From an uncultured Alphaproteobacteria bacterium (GTDB lineage: Bacteria; Pseudomonadota; Alphaproteobacteria; HIMB59; GCA-002718135), in assembly GCA_902593125.1 (NCBI GenBank), contig CACJGU010000001.1, positions 112,774 through 176,773 of the forward strand: 64,000 nucleotides of DNA, written 5' to 3'. The translations under genes were made by a program, and so were the position numbers. Positions 35,476 through 44,209 of this stretch are shown here, piece after piece. Position 1 is the stretch's first letter, and every line of letters begins with the position of its first letter. The notes below the pieces were generated by a model. The model searched no databases. It saw nothing but the letters and a program-made list of their open reading frames with translations, and was not told where the DNA came from.

Positions 35476-35877
35476 TTATTTTAATAATTTTATACAAGCT
35501 AAAGCTGCTTCACGACCTTTATTAAGCTGAATTGTATCACTTCTAACAATTGCTTGATTTAAATTATAGCAAGTTAAAATTCCAAAACCTATAGGAATTT
35601 TATTGTCCACTGACAAATCCATAATTTTACGAGATGTTTCATTAGCTATAACTTCAAAATGGTAAGTCTCACCCTTGATAATACAGCCCAAGGAAATGAA
35701 ACCTATATAATTTTTAATATTTTTTTTAATAATAAATGGTATTTCAAAACAGCCGGGAGCATTAATTAGATCATAGAAATAACCGTATTCTTTAAGGGTA
35801 TCCATTGAACCTTTTTCTAGATTACTAGAAATTTCAGAATAATAATTTGAAGATACAATTAAAATTTTTTTTTTCAT
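35476..35877 (-). CDS. ribH: 6,7-dimethyl-8-ribityllumazine synthase
   Basis: The 133-residue protein has APGCFEIPFIIKK near residue 40, the phosphate-binding loop CIIKGETYHFEVIANETSRKIMDLS with the catalytic His at about 74, and ILTCYNLNQAIVRS. It is slightly shorter than the common 140-160 residues, missing part of the N-terminal strand. It performs the penultimate riboflavin step. It overlaps ribBA by 4 bases. Confidence 0.95.
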   Translation of the reverse strand: MKKKILIVSSNYYSEISSNLEKGSMDTLKEYGYFYDLINAPGCFEIPFIIKKNIKNYIGFISLGCIIKGETYHFEVIANETSRKIMDLSVDNKIPIGFGILTCYNLNQAIVRSDTIQLNKGREAALACIKLLK

Positions 35878-36980
35878 ATTTTTTGTTGGTCAATTATTTC
35901 AATATTAAATCCTTCTAATGCAATAATGCGTTTCTTAGTATTTGTTAATAATATAATTTTGTTAATTTCAAGAAGTGATAAGATTTGAGCACCTACTCCA
36001 TATTCTCTTAATTCTAATTTATTATTAGTCCTATTTCTTTTATTGAAAGTCTTCAGAATATTAGGAGACATATCACTATTTATTAAAACAATCGCTCCTG
36101 ATCCAAAATTTTCTATTAATTCAAAGGCTTTTTTAATTTCACTACCAAATATATTTTTTTCTTCAAAAATATCTTTGGTGATATTTAATTTATGCATTCT
36201 TACTAGAACTGATTTACTTTTATCATTTAAGTTTTTTACAAGTGCATAATGTTTTTCACCAGAAATAGTGTTTTGAAATACTTTTAAAACAAAGCCAGAC
36301 CCCATTTCGCTTTCAAATGATCTTTCAGAGGTAAGCTTAACAATAGTGGTAGTTTTAAGTCTATATTTAATTAAATCACTTACAGTTCCGACTTTAATGC
36401 CATGGTATTTTGCAAATTTAATAATTTCAGGTAATCTAGCCATTGATCCATCATCACTCATTATTTCACAAATTACACCAGAAGGATTTAGATTTGCTAT
36501 CTTAGAGATATCTACGGCGGCTTCTGTATGACCAGCTCGTTCCAAAACGCCTCCATCCCATGCCATTAAAGGAAAAACGTGTCCTGGATACACAAGATCA
36601 TCTTTATTACGATTATTATTGATTGCCACAGATATAGTGTGTGCTCTATCTGCAGCAGATATCCCAGTAGTAACACCTTCTTTTGCTTCTATTGATACAG
36701 TGAAAGCTGTTAAATCATTTTTAATATTTTTTGGATTCATAAGAGGTAAATTTAATTCTTCTATTCTATTCTTAGTTAATGCAAGACAAATTAACCCTCT
36801 TCCATATTTTGCCATAAAATTTATAGCTTCAGGATTAGCATATTGTGCAGGAATTATTAAATCTCCCTCATTTTCTCTATCTGGATCGTCAACTAGAATA
36901 TACATTTTACCGTTTCTTGCATCCTCTATAATTTCATCAATAGAGGATAAATTATTTTTAATATGAGTATTACTATTCAT
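35874..36980 (-). CDS. ribB: RibBA-type protein: intact DHBP synthase fused to a degenerate cyclohydrolase II-like domain
   Basis: The 368-residue protein has a complete 3,4-dihydroxy-2-butanone 4-phosphate synthase domain (residues 1 to about 210): DDPDRENEGDL near 31, GRGLICLALT, and RAGHTEAAVDISKIANLNPSGVICEI near 150. The C-terminal half (about 215-368) aligns in layout with GTP cyclohydrolase II, but the zinc site CX10CXC is gone; the VRMHKLNITKDIF stretch stands where VRVHSECLTGDVF would be. So it probably makes DHBP but not the pyrimidine. A GTP cyclohydrolase II must be encoded elsewhere. It overlaps ribE by 8 bases and ribH by 4 bases. Confidence 0.9.
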   Translation of the reverse strand: MNSNTHIKNNLSSIDEIIEDARNGKMYILVDDPDRENEGDLIIPAQYANPEAINFMAKYGRGLICLALTKNRIEELNLPLMNPKNIKNDLTAFTVSIEAKEGVTTGISAADRAHTISVAINNNRNKDDLVYPGHVFPLMAWDGGVLERAGHTEAAVDISKIANLNPSGVICEIMSDDGSMARLPEIIKFAKYHGIKVGTVSDLIKYRLKTTTIVKLTSERSFESEMGSGFVLKVFQNTISGEKHYALVKNLNDKSKSVLVRMHKLNITKDIFEEKNIFGSEIKKAFELIENFGSGAIVLINSDMSPNILKTFNKRNRTNNKLELREYGVGAQILSLLEINKIILLTNTKKRIIALEGFNIEIIDQQKI

Positions 36981-37560
36981 TTAAAACAAATCTAGCAAGA
37001 TAATCAAATTCAACATTAACATGATCATCAATATTTAAAAATTGCAAATTGGTATTTTTAAAAGTATGTTCAATAACAGAAATTGTAAATGAACTATCTC
37101 CAACATTTGCAATTGTTAATGATATTCCATTTATACTAATTGAAGCTTTTTCTTTAATAAACCTATTATTTAAATCAAAGTTTTTTTCAAAATTATACTC
37201 CCAACTATTATTCAACTTTTCAATTTTCTTTAACGATGTGATTACATCAACATGCCCATATACAAAATGGCCTCCTATTTCATCTCCTATTTTTAATGAT
37301 TTTTCTATGTTAATTAGTTTATTAGTTAAAATATTATTTCCCAAATTTGTTCTCATCAAAGTTTCTTCTCCAATATTAACTTCAAATGTTGAGTTTTGAT
37401 TTTGATTTGTTTTTATATTTTTTGCAGTCAAGCATACTCCATTACATGAGATAGATGCGCCCTCCTTACATTCAGATAAATCAAGATTTGTATTAACTTT
37501 ATATAGCCCACCCTTAATTAATTTAATAGATCCTAAATCTTGAACAATACCAGTAAACAT
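36973..37560 (-). CDS. ribE: Riboflavin synthase alpha subunit
   Basis: The 195-residue protein has the two lumazine-binding repeats. The first starts MFTGIVQDLGSI with CKEGASISCNGVCLT; the second has GGHFVYGHVDVI and KASISINGISLTI. It ends VNVEFDYLARFVL. It makes riboflavin from two lumazines. Its ATG shares a base with the ribD stop, and its end overlaps ribBA by 8 bases. Confidence 0.96.
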   Translation of the reverse strand: MFTGIVQDLGSIKLIKGGLYKVNTNLDLSECKEGASISCNGVCLTAKNIKTNQNQNSTFEVNIGEETLMRTNLGNNILTNKLINIEKSLKIGDEIGGHFVYGHVDVITSLKKIEKLNNSWEYNFEKNFDLNNRFIKEKASISINGISLTIANVGDSSFTISVIEHTFKNTNLQFLNIDDHVNVEFDYLARFVLNE

Positions 37561-38642
37561 TATACTACCTCATAATAATAATAATTATCATTTTTAAATT
37601 TTTTTCTATCAATAAGAAATAGTTTTAAATTTTCAAATTTTTTCCCAACTATAGCGGGCTTTCCCTTTTCACCTATAAATATTGGAGATTTAAATAAATG
37701 TATTTCATCTACTAGTCTGTGTTTTAATAAATCAGTGAAAAATATACCTCCCGCTTCAACTAAAATATCTGCAATATTTAACTTGTAAATTTTTTTAAAA
37801 ATACTGTTTAAATTAAGTTTGTTATATTTATTTAATTTACATAAAATAATTTCACATCCTAATTTAATCAAATTTTCTGATTTTTTATTTTTCTTAGAAG
37901 TAAAAATAATTATTCTTTTTTTCGAAATATCTTTTAATATTTTTGCCTTAAGTGGAATTTTTAAATCTTTATCAATAATTATTATTGGAATATGACTTTC
38001 ATTTATTTTATTAAGTCTCACTGTAAGTTTAGGATTATCTTTTATAATTGTTTTTGAGGTAGTTAATATGGCTTGGCTAGCGGATCTAATTTTATGCCCG
38101 TGATGCCTGCTAAACTTATTAGTTATCCATTTACTTTTATAATTTTGCCATGCGATTTTTTCATCTGAAGAAATAGCAAGTTTAACTTTTGTAAATGGTT
38201 TTTTTTTAAGAATACTTTTAAAAAAAAATTTATTAAGATAATATGTCTTATCTTTTTCGAGACCAACATTTACATAAATATTATTTTTTCTTAATTTGTT
38301 AATGCTTTTTTTAAAAGTTCTTTGATCAGGATCTGGAGCAGAAATAAATATTTTTTTTATACCAGACCTCAATATTTGATCAGCACATGACCCATTTTTA
38401 GAAGTATGAAAACATGGTTCAAGTGTTACATACATTGAAGCACCTTTAGTTTTAGAACCTGCTTTTGCAATTGCAATTTCTTCTGCATGCGGTCTACCAG
38501 ATTGGCTTGTAACTGCTTTTGATATTACTTTTGAATTTTTTGAAATTACACAACCGACTGATGGATTAGGAAATGTTTGACCATATTTTTTTTTCGCAAT
38601 ATCATGCGCAATATTAATCATTTTTAAATTAATTTTTGACAC
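37560..38642 (-). CDS. ribD: Bifunctional riboflavin deaminase/reductase
   Basis: The 360-residue protein has a deaminase domain (HAEEIAIAKAG with the zinc His and Glu near 77, VTLEPCFHTSKNGSCADQIL with the Cys ligands near 103) and a reductase domain with VEAGGIFFTDLLKHRLVDEIHLF near 305. The GTG at 38642 is the frame start; ATG at 38621 is also possible. Fifth gene from the rpiB end of the string, immediately following nrdR (5 bases). Confidence 0.95.
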   Translation of the reverse strand: MSKINLKMINIAHDIAKKKYGQTFPNPSVGCVISKNSKVISKAVTSQSGRPHAEEIAIAKAGSKTKGASMYVTLEPCFHTSKNGSCADQILRSGIKKIFISAPDPDQRTFKKSINKLRKNNIYVNVGLEKDKTYYLNKFFFKSILKKKPFTKVKLAISSDEKIAWQNYKSKWITNKFSRHHGHKIRSASQAILTTSKTIIKDNPKLTVRLNKINESHIPIIIIDKDLKIPLKAKILKDISKKRIIIFTSKKNKKSENLIKLGCEIILCKLNKYNKLNLNSIFKKIYKLNIADILVEAGGIFFTDLLKHRLVDEIHLFKSPIFIGEKGKPAIVGKKFENLKLFLIDRKKFKNDNYYYYEVV

Positions 38643-38647
38643 TAAGT

Positions 38648-39100
38648 TTATTTATCTTCTAAATTACCAAGAAAGTCCTCAAAGTCTTTTGCCTCTCTAA
38701 AATTTTTATAAACGGAAGCAAATCTTACGTAAGCTACTTGATCTAAGTGCATTAGAGCTTCCATTATGTATTGGCCAATAATATTAGATTTAATTTCTGT
38801 TTCTCCTGAATTTTCGAGTTTTCTAACAATAGCATTAACTATTTTTTCAATTTTTTCATTGTCAACACTTCTCTTTCTTAGTGCTAAAGATAGGGATCTA
38901 AACATTTTGTCTCTATCAAAGTTTTCTTTTTGGCCCTTACTTTTAACGACAACTAAATCTCGAAGTTGAATTCTTTCAAAAGTCGTAAATCTTGATCCAC
39001 ATTGATCACATATTCTTCTTCTTCGTATTGATGTGTTATCTTCTGTAGGTCTTGAGTCTTTTACTTGAGTATCCTCATTACTACAGAATGGGCATCTCAT
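38648..39100 (-). CDS. nrdR: Transcriptional repressor NrdR
   Basis: The 150-residue protein begins [22 protein letters not shown] and has the second CxxC (ICDQCGSRF), making a zinc ribbon. An ATP-cone follows ([25 protein letters not shown]). It represses ribonucleotide reductase genes according to ATP/dATP binding. It starts right after glyA (abutting), the usual alphaproteobacterial glyA-nrdR-ribD order. Confidence 0.97.
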   Translation of the reverse strand: MRCPFCSNEDTQVKDSRPTEDNTSIRRRRICDQCGSRFTTFERIQLRDLVVVKSKGQKENFDRDKMFRSLSLALRKRSVDNEKIEKIVNAIVRKLENSGETEIKSNIIGQYIMEALMHLDQVAYVRFASVYKNFREAKDFEDFLGNLEDK

Positions 39101-40390
39101 CTAGAAAGCCTCATCATATATTGGATACTTGCTACAAAGCTTAACAATATTTTCTCTTGTTTTATTAAAAACTTTATCTCTTTCATTCTCAGAAAGTAAA
39201 AGACTGTCTAAAATATCTGCTATCATATTAGCTACTTGCTTAAAGTCTTCTTGATTAAAACCTCTTGTTGTTGCAGCGGCTGTACCAAACCTTAGTCCAC
39301 TTGTTATTTTTGGTGGATTTGGATCATAAGGAATTGCGTTTTTATTACAAGCAAGACCAACTTCCTCAAGGATTTTCTCAGCCTTGTCTCCTGTTAGACC
39401 TTTTGGAGTTAAGTCTAGCCATACAATGTGAGAATCTGTACCACCTGTCACTATTCGGAAACCTCTATCAACTAAAGTTTGAGACATAACTTTAGCACTC
39501 GAAATAACATTTTTTATATAGTCTTCAAACTCTGGCTTTAATGCTTCACCAAAGCAAACTGCTCTTGCAGCTATTATATGCATTAGAGGTCCGCCCTGTA
39601 ATCCTGGAAAGACAGCAGAGTTAATTTTCTTATATAAATCTTCATGATTTGTCAAAATCATCGCACTTCTAGCTCCTCTTAATGTTTTATGAGTAGTAGA
39701 TGTAACTATATGAGCATGTTCAATTGGGTTTGGATATTGTTTCCCAGCAACAAGACCTGAATAGTGAGCCATATCAACCAAAAAATAAGCTCCAACCTTA
39801 TCAGCAATATCTCTAAATTTTTTCCAATCAATAATTCTTGGATATGCTGATGCGCCAGCAATTATCATTTTAGGTTTGTGCTCTAAAGCTAAAGATTCAA
39901 CTTCTTCATAATCAATCAAATCTTTATCATTACCATCTTTTTTGACACCATATTGAATAGCATTAAACCACTTGCCAGATAAATTAGGTTTAGCTCCATG
40001 GGTCAAATGCCCTCCTGAGGCAAGAGACATTCCCAATATAGTATCATGAGGTTGAAGTAGAGCAAGAAATACAGCTTGGTTAGCCTGTGCTCCACTATGT
40101 GGTTGTAAGTTTGCATATTGGCAATTAAAAAGTTTTTTTACTCTTTCTAAAGCTATTTCTTCTGCTTGGTCGACAAACTCACATCCTCCGTAATATCTTT
40201 TTCCAGGATATCCTTCTGCATATTTATTTGTCATTACAGAGCCTTGTGCATTTAGAATTGATTTCGAAGCAATATTTTCAGATGCAATTAATTCTATTTG
40301 ATTTTGCTGTCTTTCTAATTCACGACTTAAAGTTCCATATACTTCTGGGTCTGCTTCTTTTATTCCTTTGGTAAACAAATCTGACATCAT
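39101..40390 (-). CDS. glyA: Serine hydroxymethyltransferase
   Basis: The 429-residue PLP enzyme has ELERQQNQIELIASENIAS at its start, GYPGKRYYGGCEFVDQAE near 60, VDMAHYSGLVAG near 205, and the PLP Lys in STTHKTLRGARSAM near 232. It interconverts serine and glycine with one-carbon transfer to folate. It overlaps rpiB by 4 bases. No glycine riboswitch fits between the genes. Confidence 0.98.
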   Translation of the reverse strand: MMSDLFTKGIKEADPEVYGTLSRELERQQNQIELIASENIASKSILNAQGSVMTNKYAEGYPGKRYYGGCEFVDQAEEIALERVKKLFNCQYANLQPHSGAQANQAVFLALLQPHDTILGMSLASGGHLTHGAKPNLSGKWFNAIQYGVKKDGNDKDLIDYEEVESLALEHKPKMIIAGASAYPRIIDWKKFRDIADKVGAYFLVDMAHYSGLVAGKQYPNPIEHAHIVTSTTHKTLRGARSAMILTNHEDLYKKINSAVFPGLQGGPLMHIIAARAVCFGEALKPEFEDYIKNVISSAKVMSQTLVDRGFRIVTGGTDSHIVWLDLTPKGLTGDKAEKILEEVGLACNKNAIPYDPNPPKITSGLRFGTAAATTRGFNQEDFKQVANMIADILDSLLLSENERDKVFNKTRENIVKLCSKYPIYDEAF

Positions 40391-40806
40391 ATCTTATCAA
40401 TCCTTCTCTTATGTCGTCCTGACTCAAACTTTGTTGAAAGAAAAGTCTGAACACTTTTTTTTGCCTCATTGGTACTAATAAATCTACCAGGTAAAACAAG
40501 TACATTAGCATCATTGTGCTTTCTTATCAATGTTGCTATTTTTGAATTATTTGCAATACCAGCTCTAATACCTTTCCTTCTATTGGCTGTTATACTCATT
40601 CCTACACCTGTTCCACATATTAAAATACCAAAGTTGTTTTTACTTTTAAGTATTTCCTTTGTTAATTTGTGTGCAAAATCAGGATAGTCAACACTTTCAT
40701 CAGACTTTGTGCCTAAATCAGTTATCTTTGGGAATTTTTTTAATAACTGTGATTTAAGCTTAAATCCAGCGTGATCTGAGGCAATATATACTGTTTTATT
40801 TTTCAT
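40387..40806 (-). CDS. rpiB: Ribose-5-phosphate isomerase B
   Basis: The 139-residue protein has YIASDHAGFKLKSQLLKKF and the active Cys in GILICGTGVGMSITANRRKGIRAGI near residue 67. It interconverts ribose 5-phosphate and ribulose 5-phosphate. It is the first gene of the rpiB-glyA-nrdR-rib operon; the 51 bases to the divergent dehydrogenase gene hold both promoters. Confidence 0.95.
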   Translation of the reverse strand: MKNKTVYIASDHAGFKLKSQLLKKFPKITDLGTKSDESVDYPDFAHKLTKEILKSKNNFGILICGTGVGMSITANRRKGIRAGIANNSKIATLIRKHNDANVLVLPGRFISTNEAKKSVQTFLSTKFESGRHKRRIDKI

Positions 40807-40857
40807 TATTAATTTTATGGTTATTTACAGTAAAAAAATGATATTGCCTAATATTGT

Positions 40858-42033
40858 ATGAAACAAAATAATTGGTTCGACCCATTCCATATCCAATCCC
40901 AGCTGTCTGAGGAAGAAATAATAATTCAAAAAAATGTAAGAGAATTTTGTGAAAAAGAACTTAGACCTTCAGTTATTGAAATGAATAGAAAAAATCAGTT
41001 TAATACTGATTTATATCCTAAGTTTGGATCACTTGGGGTACTAGGCCAAACAGTTAAATCTCATGGGGGCTCAGGTACATCGAACCTTGCTTATGGTCTT
41101 GTTGCTTATGAATTTGAAAAAATTGACAGTAGCTATAGATCATCGATTTCTGTTCAATCGTCATTAGTTATTAATCCTATATATGAATTTGGATCAAAGG
41201 ATCAAAAAGATAAATATTTACCTGATTTAATTAGTGGAAAAAAAATTGGTTGTTTTGGATTAACTGAAAGTGAAGCTGGATCCGATCCTGCATCAATGAA
41301 AACCACATTTAAAATAACTAAAGATGGCTATATTTTAAATGGTGCAAAAAATTGGATAACGAATGCGCCCATAGCTGATGTTTTTATTATTTGGGCTTTA
41401 GAAGAAAATAAAGATCATAAAAGTATAGAAGGTTTTATATTAGAAAAAAATTTAAATGGATTAAAAACATCAGCAATAGAAAATAAAACAAGTTTAAGAA
41501 TTAGTCCAACTGGACAAATTATTTTAAATGATGTTTTAGTACCAAAAGAGTCTCGTTTAAAAAATACTAATGGTTGGAAATCTGTATTTAGCTGTCTTAA
41601 CAAAGCAAGGTTTGGCATTAGTTTTGGTGTTTTAGGAGCAGCAACAGAATGCTGGATGATTTCAAAAGATTATGTGGAAAATAGAATTATGTTTAAAAAA
41701 TCACTTGCATCAAATCAATTAATTCAAAAAAAATTATCAGGAATGCAAATAGAGATTAATCTTGGTTTAGCATCGTGTTTACTAAGTGCAAAAGCTCTAG
41801 ATAGTGGAAAAAACGTTATAAACGCTATAAGTATATTAAAAAAAAATAATTGCCAAAAATCCCTTGAAATTATTAGAGATGCTCGTGATATGATGGGGGC
41901 TAATGGTTTACTTGATGAATATCATGTGATGAGACATTTAGTTAATTTAGAAACCGTTAAAACTTATGAAGGCACTGAAGATATTCATTCACTGATATTA
42001 GGGAAAAATCAGACAGGAATTTCTAGTTTTTAA
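40858..42033 (+). CDS. Glutaryl-CoA dehydrogenase-like acyl-CoA dehydrogenase
   Basis: The 391-residue protein has the GCDH-type features DSSYRSSISVQSSLVINPIYEFGS near residue 85, GCFGLTESEAGSDPASM near 130, NWITNAPIADVFIIWAL near 163, and the catalytic Glu in TYEGTEDIHSLILGKNQTGI near 372. GCDH oxidises and decarboxylates glutaryl-CoA to crotonyl-CoA in lysine and tryptophan breakdown. Diverse members of the subgroup are annotated as general acyl-CoA dehydrogenases, so the substrate needs testing. It is followed, 104 bases away, by the TRAP genes on the same strand. Confidence 0.88.
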   Translation: MKQNNWFDPFHIQSQLSEEEIIIQKNVREFCEKELRPSVIEMNRKNQFNTDLYPKFGSLGVLGQTVKSHGGSGTSNLAYGLVAYEFEKIDSSYRSSISVQSSLVINPIYEFGSKDQKDKYLPDLISGKKIGCFGLTESEAGSDPASMKTTFKITKDGYILNGAKNWITNAPIADVFIIWALEENKDHKSIEGFILEKNLNGLKTSAIENKTSLRISPTGQIILNDVLVPKESRLKNTNGWKSVFSCLNKARFGISFGVLGAATECWMISKDYVENRIMFKKSLASNQLIQKKLSGMQIEINLGLASCLLSAKALDSGKNVINAISILKKNNCQKSLEIIRDARDMMGANGLLDEYHVMRHLVNLETVKTYEGTEDIHSLILGKNQTGISSF

Positions 42034-42137
42034 TAGTTTTTTTACTATTTATAAGATTTGAAATTGATAGATATTTAATTTTTGTATAATTCTATTAATA
42101 AATTAATTAATTAATTCATATAATCTTGGGAGGACAT

Positions 42138-43244
42138 ATGAAAAAAAATTTTAAAAGACGTGACTTCCTAAAAAAAGCAGGAATTGGTGCAGCAGCCGCA
42201 ACAGCTGTTTCATCTTTCCCAGCTCCAGCTATTGCAGCTGATAGAATAGAAGTCAACTGTGTTGCTACTTGGGGAAGAGGCTATCCTGGATTAGGTACAG
42301 GAGCTGAAGCTGTTTCTCAAAGAATATCAGACTTGAGTGATGGTCGTATTGTTGTAAATCACTTTGCTGGTGGAGAAAGAGTTGGTCCGCTAGATGTATT
42401 CACAGAAGTTACATCTGGAAATGCACAAATGTATAATAGCGCAGACTACTATTGGGTTGGACAACATCCTGGTTGGGGTTTCTTTGCAGCAGTTCCTTTT
42501 GGAATGATAGCAACTGAGATCAACGGATGGATACGACATGGTGGTGGACAAGAACTTTGGGATGAACTTGGAGATGAATTTGGTTTAAAAAACTTTATGG
42601 CTGGAAACTCAGGTGTTCAAATGGGTGGATGGTTTAACAAGGAAATTAATTCTCCAGATGATTTTAAAGGTCTTAAAATGAGAATTCCTGGATTAGGCGG
42701 AATGATGATGTCTAAACTTGGCTTATCTGTAGTAGGTGTACCAGGTGGACAAATATATGAAAACTTAATCAATGGAACAATCGATGCTACAGAATGGGTT
42801 GGACCATGGAATGATGAAAGATCAAGATTCTATGAAGCTGCAAAGTATTATTACTGGCCTGGATGTCATGAACCAGGAACATTAATAACGCTAGGTTGTA
42901 ATAAATCTTGGTTAACAAGTTTAAGCAAAACAGATCAAATGATTATTGAGCATGCTTCAACAGTTCAAAATGAAAGAATGTTGACTGAATATAATGCTAA
43001 TAATGGAGCTGCGTTGCAGAGACTTGTAAATGATCATGGTGTAGAGCTTAGAGAGTTCAACGAAGATGTTATCGACGCAATGGGTGAAGCAGCAGAACAA
43101 CTGTATGAAGAACTTGCTGAAGGTAATGAATTAACTGGAAGAATTCTAGCGAGCTTTAGAAAATCAAGAAGTGAAATAAGCGGTTGGTTAGAAAAAGCTG
43201 ACTCAGCTTTCTTTACTCAAAGAAATAGAGTACTTGAAGGTTAA
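42138..43244 (+). CDS. TRAP transporter substrate-binding protein, DctP family (TakP-like)
   Basis: The 368-residue periplasmic protein has a twin-arginine signal (KNFKRRDFLKKAGIGAAAATA...PAIAA). The mature protein has the layout of the 2-oxo-acid-binding TakP branch: CVATWGRGYPGLGTGAEAVSQRISDLSDGRIVV, MRIPGLGGMMMSKLGLSVVGVPGGQIYENLINGTIDATEWVGPWND. A TTG at 42126 is in frame, but the ATG at 42138 is preferred since GGGAGGA lies at 42128-42134. A hairpin lies between it and the small permease gene. Organic-acid uptake is likely; ligand not fixed. Confidence 0.93.
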   Translation: MKKNFKRRDFLKKAGIGAAAATAVSSFPAPAIAADRIEVNCVATWGRGYPGLGTGAEAVSQRISDLSDGRIVVNHFAGGERVGPLDVFTEVTSGNAQMYNSADYYWVGQHPGWGFFAAVPFGMIATEINGWIRHGGGQELWDELGDEFGLKNFMAGNSGVQMGGWFNKEINSPDDFKGLKMRIPGLGGMMMSKLGLSVVGVPGGQIYENLINGTIDATEWVGPWNDERSRFYEAAKYYYWPGCHEPGTLITLGCNKSWLTSLSKTDQMIIEHASTVQNERMLTEYNANNGAALQRLVNDHGVELREFNEDVIDAMGEAAEQLYEELAEGNELTGRILASFRKSRSEISGWLEKADSAFFTQRNRVLEG

Positions 43245-43257
43245 AATTCCAAATTAT

Positions 43258-43277
43258 GTGGGGAGTTTACTCCCCAC
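43258..43277 (+). promoter_or_regulatory. Intercistronic hairpin between TRAP binding protein and permeases
   Basis: GTGGGGAG pairs with CTCCCCAC around TTTA (8 bp, extendable). It lies 13 bases past the stop of the DctP gene and 8 bases before the DctQ ATG at 43286. No T-run follows, so it probably tunes or stabilises the binding-protein transcript rather than ending it. Confidence 0.7.
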
Positions 43278-43285
43278 TTATTTAT

Positions 43286-44209
43286 ATGAATATCTCAAAT
43301 ATTTCTAAATTCTTTTCAATTTGTTTAATCTTAATAGTATTTGCATTTTTAGTTAATAACTATTTAACTTTCGCAGGTGATTGGCCTGGAGCATTTACAA
43401 TATATAATTCAGCAAATATATATTCTTCAATACAATTTTTTCTTTATGTAACAGCAATTATTTTTCCAATAATTTTTTTAAATTATAACAAAAAATTAGA
43501 TAATCTGACTCTTGCCAACAACCTTGAAAGAGTGAATGATTATATAATTAGATTTGGTTTTTGGTCAGTATTAATAATAGGAATAATTGATGCCATAATT
43601 TCTTTTCTAATAATTGAGGGTTTCCTTGAACAAATGATTGGAAAAAGTTGGAACATAAAATTTTCAAACAATTCTTTTAGAGCTCCGTATATTCATTTTC
43701 CTCTTTTATTTGTATCATTAATATTTGCATATTACTTTAAAGCTCTCAATTTCTATTGGTTAGCATTTCTTGTTGTAATAGCTGAATTTCAAATTGTCAT
43801 ATTAAGATTTGTTTTTTCATATGAACAAACTTTAATGAGTGATCTTGTTAGATTTTGGTATGGAAGCTTATTTTTATTTGGAAGTTATTATACTTTAATT
43901 AAAGACGGTCATGTTAGGGTTGATGTTTTGTATACTAATTTTAGTGAAAAAAATAAAGCAAGAGTAAATCTTTTTGGTAGTTTATTATTGGGTATCCCAC
44001 TTTGCTTAACTGTATTCTTTCTTGGGATGTACTGCAAACAATGTGTTTTAAACCAACCAATTATGAATTTTGAAACATCTCAAAGTACACAAGGAATGAA
44101 TATCAAATATTTAATGGCAGGCTTTTTAATAATATTTGCTCTTACAATGATGATACAGTTTATAATTTATTCATTAAGAAGTTTAGAAGTAATAAAAAAG
44201 AATAAATAA
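43286..44209 (+). CDS. TRAP transporter small permease, extended DctQ form
   Basis: A 307-residue membrane protein in which the conserved DctQ part (VLRFVFSYEQTLMSDLVRFWYGSLFLFGSYYTLIKDGHVRVDVLYTNFSEKNKARVNLFGSLLL, residues about 175-245) is preceded by three or four extra helices. An upstream in-frame ATG at 43256 would place ten codons across the hairpin and is disfavoured. It ends with a 1-base overlap (TAATG) into DctM. It partners with the large permease and the periplasmic binding protein, driven by a sodium gradient. Confidence 0.88.
   Translation: MNISNISKFFSICLILIVFAFLVNNYLTFAGDWPGAFTIYNSANIYSSIQFFLYVTAIIFPIIFLNYNKKLDNLTLANNLERVNDYIIRFGFWSVLIIGIIDAIISFLIIEGFLEQMIGKSWNIKFSNNSFRAPYIHFPLLFVSLIFAYYFKALNFYWLAFLVVIAEFQIVILRFVFSYEQTLMSDLVRFWYGSLFLFGSYYTLIKDGHVRVDVLYTNFSEKNKARVNLFGSLLLGIPLCLTVFFLGMYCKQCVLNQPIMNFETSQSTQGMNIKYLMAGFLIIFALTMMIQFIIYSLRSLEVIKKNK

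Noticed and set aside
39101..40390. A glycine riboswitch before glyA
   Set aside because: glyA overlaps rpiB by 4 bases and no aptamer motif is visible upstream.
42126..42137. Earlier TTG start for the TRAP binding protein
   Set aside because: These four codons contain the ribosome site GGGAGGA itself; the ATG at 42138 gives the proper twin-arginine signal.
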